This document shows, piece by piece, positions 28,185 through 31,485 of a DNA stretch of 31,485 bases. A model generated the notes under the pieces. That model was not told the origin of the DNA. It saw only the letters and a program-made list of their open reading frames with translations, and searched no databases. Made by a program: the position numbers and the translations under genes. The number at the start of each line of letters is the position of its first letter. The first letter of the stretch is position 1. The stretch comes from Acanthamoeba sp. SK_2022b (Eukaryota > Discosea > Longamoebia > Acanthamoebidae). The stretch spans positions 1 to 31,485 of the forward strand of contig JANDJZ010000010.1 of the NCBI GenBank assembly GCA_027943245.1, given 5' to 3'.

Positions 28185-29639
28185 ATGAAAAGAAAAGAGA
28201 AGAAAAGACCAACCTATCCTAAAATAAAAAGAGACCTACCAAAAAAGGGAAAAATAAAAGTAAAAAACCCTTTAACCAAACACTTGCCAACCAAAAACGA
28301 CCCTGAAAAAACGCGAGCCCCCTCCCCTCCAGCAGAACAGATGGAGAAGGACAAGATGCAATTAAGTGGAGAAAGAAGCGAGGAGGACGAACCTGACACC
28401 GACCCTGACGAAGACGGTATCAGCGACACGGAGAGAAGTGAGAGAGAGAACAAGAGGAGAAAAAGAGCGGACCTCTCTGACTGGGCAAGGTCCAGAGGAG
28501 TAGAGTTAGAAAATAAAACCAAGGACCCCACGAGAAGCTTCAGACCTACAGAGGGAGCGTCAGAGGAGGAGGCGGAGATACAACAACTCCAGTTCATCCA
28601 GGCAGAGAAATCTCGGCGTCGGGCCGAACTAAGAAAGACTAGAGGACCGCCCCCCCCACGACCCACCTCCTCCAACACCTCCCGCCCATCAACCCGGCAA
28701 CTGAACAACACCAACCGCCGCTCCGATGCCCTACTCGCGAACGTGGAAAAGAAGAGACAACTGAAAGTGGCCCACACTGACGGAATCATCACAGCCACAC
28801 AGGTCGGAGGACTCAACACCACCCTACGATGGATGGTCAACAACACCCTCGACCAAAGGGTACCGGTAGTCGCCCTCTGCAAGACTCAGGTGGAAAACAT
28901 GGGCGACTACCAACAGTTCATCGGGAAACTCATCGACAACTTTGACGAGGAAGCCGGAAGCATAATTGAACCGCAGAAACAATGCGCCACCCTGGTGTTC
29001 AGCAGACAGATCAATGCTGACAAGGTCCGGGAAGCCCTCAAAAAGGCTAACCTCGGGACGGTGGTGGAACAAGTCAGATCGATATCCCGCCGGACCCTGG
29101 CTGGACGCAAACGCCCCCTGGCCATCATCATGGACAGCGAAGGACTCGACCTGACCCAAGTCGTCCAGGACTGCGCAACACTACTCGTCCCCTACAAGAG
29201 CATCGACACAACAATAATGGGCGGCTACATCGTGGAGTTCTGGACAATGAACCATCTCGACACCTACCTCAAGAAGAGGTACGTCTACGACAAGAACCGC
29301 AAGCCCCACCGCAAGGTCATTTCGATCTATGGTCGGGCGGAGCAGAACCGATGGATTGGTGGCCTCACCGAGCTCCCTCCGACGATCATCAGCGAACTCC
29401 TCCTCAAGGCCCACCACGTCCATGGAGACATCCGCCTCATCCGCGACCCAAGAAACAAGAGGTTCAAGGGATGTGCTCACATCCTGTGTGCCTCCCTGGA
29501 AGACATGATGCGCCTGGATGAAAAGAAGAACGAGATCACCTTCAACGGAATCACGCTCTGCAAGGTGGACACGGTCAACAAGAAACATACAGAGGCACCG
29601 CCGGAGGAACAACCCACTCCCCAGGAAACAACCGTATAA
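28185..29639 (+). CDS. LINE ORF1 protein with C-terminal RRM
   Basis: An intact frame of 484 residues. Residues 1-100 are Lys/Arg-rich then acidic, with the basic cluster K-R-R-K-R that may act as a nuclear signal. A Lys/Arg/Pro-rich helical part follows to about residue 190. Residues about 380-470 fit an RNA recognition motif: K-V-I-S-I-Y-G-R as strand 1 (RNP2 position) and N-K-R-F-K-G-C-A-H-I as RNP1, with the helix P-P-T-I-I-S-E-L between. ORF1 proteins of this class coat the element RNA and assist target-primed reverse transcription. Codon use is GC-richer in the RRM half than in the N-terminal half. No zinc knuckle is seen. The TAA at 29637-29639 is followed after one codon by the ORF2 ATG. 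Confidence 0.85.
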   Translation: MKRKEKKRPTYPKIKRDLPKKGKIKVKNPLTKHLPTKNDPEKTRAPSPPAEQMEKDKMQLSGERSEEDEPDTDPDEDGISDTERSERENKRRKRADLSDWARSRGVELENKTKDPTRSFRPTEGASEEEAEIQQLQFIQAEKSRRRAELRKTRGPPPPRPTSSNTSRPSTRQLNNTNRRSDALLANVEKKRQLKVAHTDGIITATQVGGLNTTLRWMVNNTLDQRVPVVALCKTQVENMGDYQQFIGKLIDNFDEEAGSIIEPQKQCATLVFSRQINADKVREALKKANLGTVVEQVRSISRRTLAGRKRPLAIIMDSEGLDLTQVVQDCATLLVPYKSIDTTIMGGYIVEFWTMNHLDTYLKKRYVYDKNRKPHRKVISIYGRAEQNRWIGGLTELPPTIISELLLKAHHVHGDIRLIRDPRNKRFKGCAHILCASLEDMMRLDEKKNEITFNGITLCKVDTVNKKHTEAPPEEQPTPQETTV

Positions 29640-29642
29640 TAC

Positions 29643-31485
29643 ATGATTGAGACACCATCAATAAATAACATAGTTCCTCCACAAACCCAAACTACAACAC
29701 TGCAACAAAATCGTCCACTCAAAATTATCTCTATTAACATAAATGGTGGATGGGAAGACAAAGCAGACGTACTAAGAGAATGGTCAAACAAACACCACCC
29801 AGATGTCATTTTAATACAAGAACTCAAATGCGACAAAGATAAAGGAAGGTATGCCACGATCAAAGGATACAAAGGGTTCCAAAACTGCCTGTCACGAAGA
29901 TACATGCGTAGACTTCAACTCATCGAACAGAACAACAACGAAGTACAGGAAGAAGACATACCAATGAACTGTGACAAACCACTGATCCGCCCACTCCACA
30001 ACCGACGGAGAGCAGCCAAATGGGGAACCGCCATACTCCTACAACAAGACATCGCAAGCACAGCCAAGGACATCACCCCATCAGACGAATGGGCCAAGGG
30101 CCAGATCAGCGCAATAACACTCACAACCAGGAACCACCCCCCTCACAATAGTAAGCGTGTACGCACCAGCCTCTGGATCTGAGACCAAACGGTCCTTTTA
30201 TAAAAGAATAACGGAATGGGCAAAAAACATCAAAGGGGAAATATTACTAGGGGGAGACTGGAACATGACCCTAAACAAAAAAGACCAAAAAACAGGTAAC
30301 TACAAAAGACACAAAAACAAACCCCTACACACCTTCAGGAGAGAAGTAGGAGTCTGAGACGTATGGCAAGCCCTACACCGTGGTACAGCACCTGTATTCA
30401 CATGGAAAAGAGGAGGGAATAACGAACAAGAAAAACGATTAGACAGCTTCTACACTAACAACACCAATAAACACCTAACATACCTAGTTCACAACACGAG
30501 CAACTTCACCTCTGACCACCACATCATCGAAACAGTCAGAGAATGGAACCCAGCCACTCTGACTAAACAAAAAAAAGGAGTAATAAAAAGGAAAATACCC
30601 ACAAACCTTACCGACGACGAAATAACCATGTACAATGCAGACATTCAGGACGAACTACACCAAGAAACAAGCATGTTAGAGGGTGAACTAAATGAAGAAG
30701 ATATAAACAGAAGCGCGCGTAGGATAATAAACTCTATGATAACAGCGACAGACCAAATAAACAGACGCCCCCAGACAGAGAAACACAAGACCGCCCCTCC
30801 AAAACAGTAACAAATAAAGAATGGGGACTAGAACGCAAAAAGAGGAAATGCATCCAAAAGGGCCTAGAAGCAGCCACAAATATAATTAATGCAGAAATCC
30901 ACCCTAACACTGACCACATAAAACTCATGCGTAGGGTACAAAAAGCATGCACTCATGTCACAGGCACAGCCGAGGAGATCACCACAAACAAAAGGACCTA
31001 CGACACTTGGTCCAGAAAATGCAGGAACATCAAAACGACACTATCGCGATCCATGCGAAAGCTAAAGACAAAAGAAAGGAAAAGGAGAATAGATACGCTT
31101 ATAGCTAACCTCCAGGCAGAAGGAGCAGCCCGCTCAGGTCGTTTCTATGCAAAAATCAGGAAGGCCCTCTGGCATAAGAGGGAGCAGAGTGTCAAACTAG
31201 GGATCAAAAAGGGATTAAACGGAGAAACCATAACAATCACGGAGCCCGGAGAGATTAGAGCGTACGTACAGGAAGTGTGGACCAAACAGTTTGAAGCACG
31301 ACCTCAGCTCCACACAGAGACCGTGGCTGGGTGGATAAGAGACGGCAAATGCATCCAAGGAGAAACCGACAGCCTCCTCAAGGAGATCACGCCCGTCAAA
31401 CTCCTGGACACAATAAAAAGCATCAGCAACAATAAAGCACCAGGCCCCACCAAAGAGACCATCGAAATGATCAAATGGATAAGGC
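29643..31485 (+). pseudogene. LINE ORF2, endonuclease and reverse transcriptase, disrupted and cut by the window edge
   Basis: Segment 1 (29643 to about 30130) starts the endonuclease with I-S-I-N-I-N-G-G (Asn) and I-L-I-Q-E-L-K (Glu60). The frame then shifts by +1, and segment 2 (about 30140-30770) carries I-V-S-V-Y-A-P, G-G-D-W-N (Asp and Asn) and S-D-H-H-I. This segment has an internal TGA at 30355-30357 where the family usually has a sense codon in the D-V-W block. Near 30770 the frame shifts back, avoiding the TAA at 30808-30810, and segment 3 is open to the window end. It contains the lead-in of reverse transcriptase with N-N-K-A-P-G-P-T (31427-31450). At least three lesions make this copy unable to encode ORF2 as it stands. 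The RT catalytic motif lies beyond the window. Confidence 0.8.

Larger units (their letters stand above)
27832..31485 (+). mobile_element. LINE-type non-LTR retrotransposon, 5' part (continues beyond window)
   Basis: One coherent sense-strand unit: an A/C-rich leader, ORF1 with a C-terminal RRM, then ORF2 with an apurinic/apyrimidinic-type endonuclease followed by the start of a reverse transcriptase. The coding strand is A/C-rich and T-poor, unlike the host genes to the left. ORF1 is intact; ORF2 has frame damage. The RT core, any RNase H and the 3' tail are not in the window. The left boundary near 27832 is approximate, set by composition. Confidence 0.85.

Noticed and set aside
28214..28882. 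Minus-strand Ser/Leu-rich frame opposite LINE ORF1
   Set aside because: No domain, and the plus strand has a complete ORF1 with an RRM.
30157..30810. Two short plus-strand frames that might be separate genes
   Set aside because: Both carry pieces of the LINE endonuclease in order with the neighbouring segments; they are parts of a disrupted ORF2.

Overview
The window looks like nuclear DNA of a free-living amoeba, most like Acanthamoeba (Amoebozoa, Discosea). The reasons are short GT-AG introns (mostly 50-120 nt) breaking almost every gene, GC-rich exons, genes packed 200-500 bp apart on both strands, an actobindin-type actin-binding repeat protein, a CYP51 sterol demethylase and a Roco kinase. 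No bacterial operon, tRNA or rRNA gene was recognised. Gene models were spliced by hand from reading frames, GT/AG sites and phase. Where exon lengths are listed in full they sum to a multiple of three.

Layout. 1-2608 (+): 3' part of a long coiled-coil protein with a 50-residue tandem repeat and a KEN-type tail. 2935-3993 (+): intronless protein with several actobindin/beta-thymosin (WH2-like) units. 4481-6893 (+): complete 11-exon CYP51 (sterol 14-alpha-demethylase). 7111-7983 (+): small coiled-coil protein. About 8464-19237 (+): one giant gene of about 38 exons and 2,450 residues, PH - GRAM - myotubularin pseudophosphatase - leucine-rich repeats - Roc - COR - TKL kinase - disordered tail. 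19490-21471 (+): a GNAT acetyltransferase fused to a cupin. 21677-23071 (+): secreted DUF4476-like plus von Willebrand A protein. 23202-24068 (-): four-helix membrane protein. 24345-25539 (-, possibly from 25594): four-CBS-domain protein. 25791-27537 (-): CASTOR/GATS-like two-unit ACT protein. About 27832-31485 (+): a LINE-type non-LTR retrotransposon, with an intact RRM-bearing ORF1 and a damaged ORF2 (APE endonuclease, then reverse transcriptase) running off the right edge.

How the genes may work together. Several encode signalling or nutrient-sensing modules: the Roco kinase, a CBS protein of the general kind that senses adenylates, and a CASTOR-like protein of the family that binds arginine and controls TORC1 in animals. 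The actin-binding protein and the Roco protein both fit amoeboid motility or cytokinesis. This is inferred from families; nothing in the DNA links them in one pathway.

The most notable item is the Roco protein. It carries an N-terminal PH-GRAM-myotubularin module whose active-site Cys and Arg are both replaced, while its Roc GTPase and kinase motifs look intact. Next are the GNAT-cupin fusion, the amoebal CASTOR homologue and the LINE, whose two ORFs share one frame separated by a stop and one sense codon.
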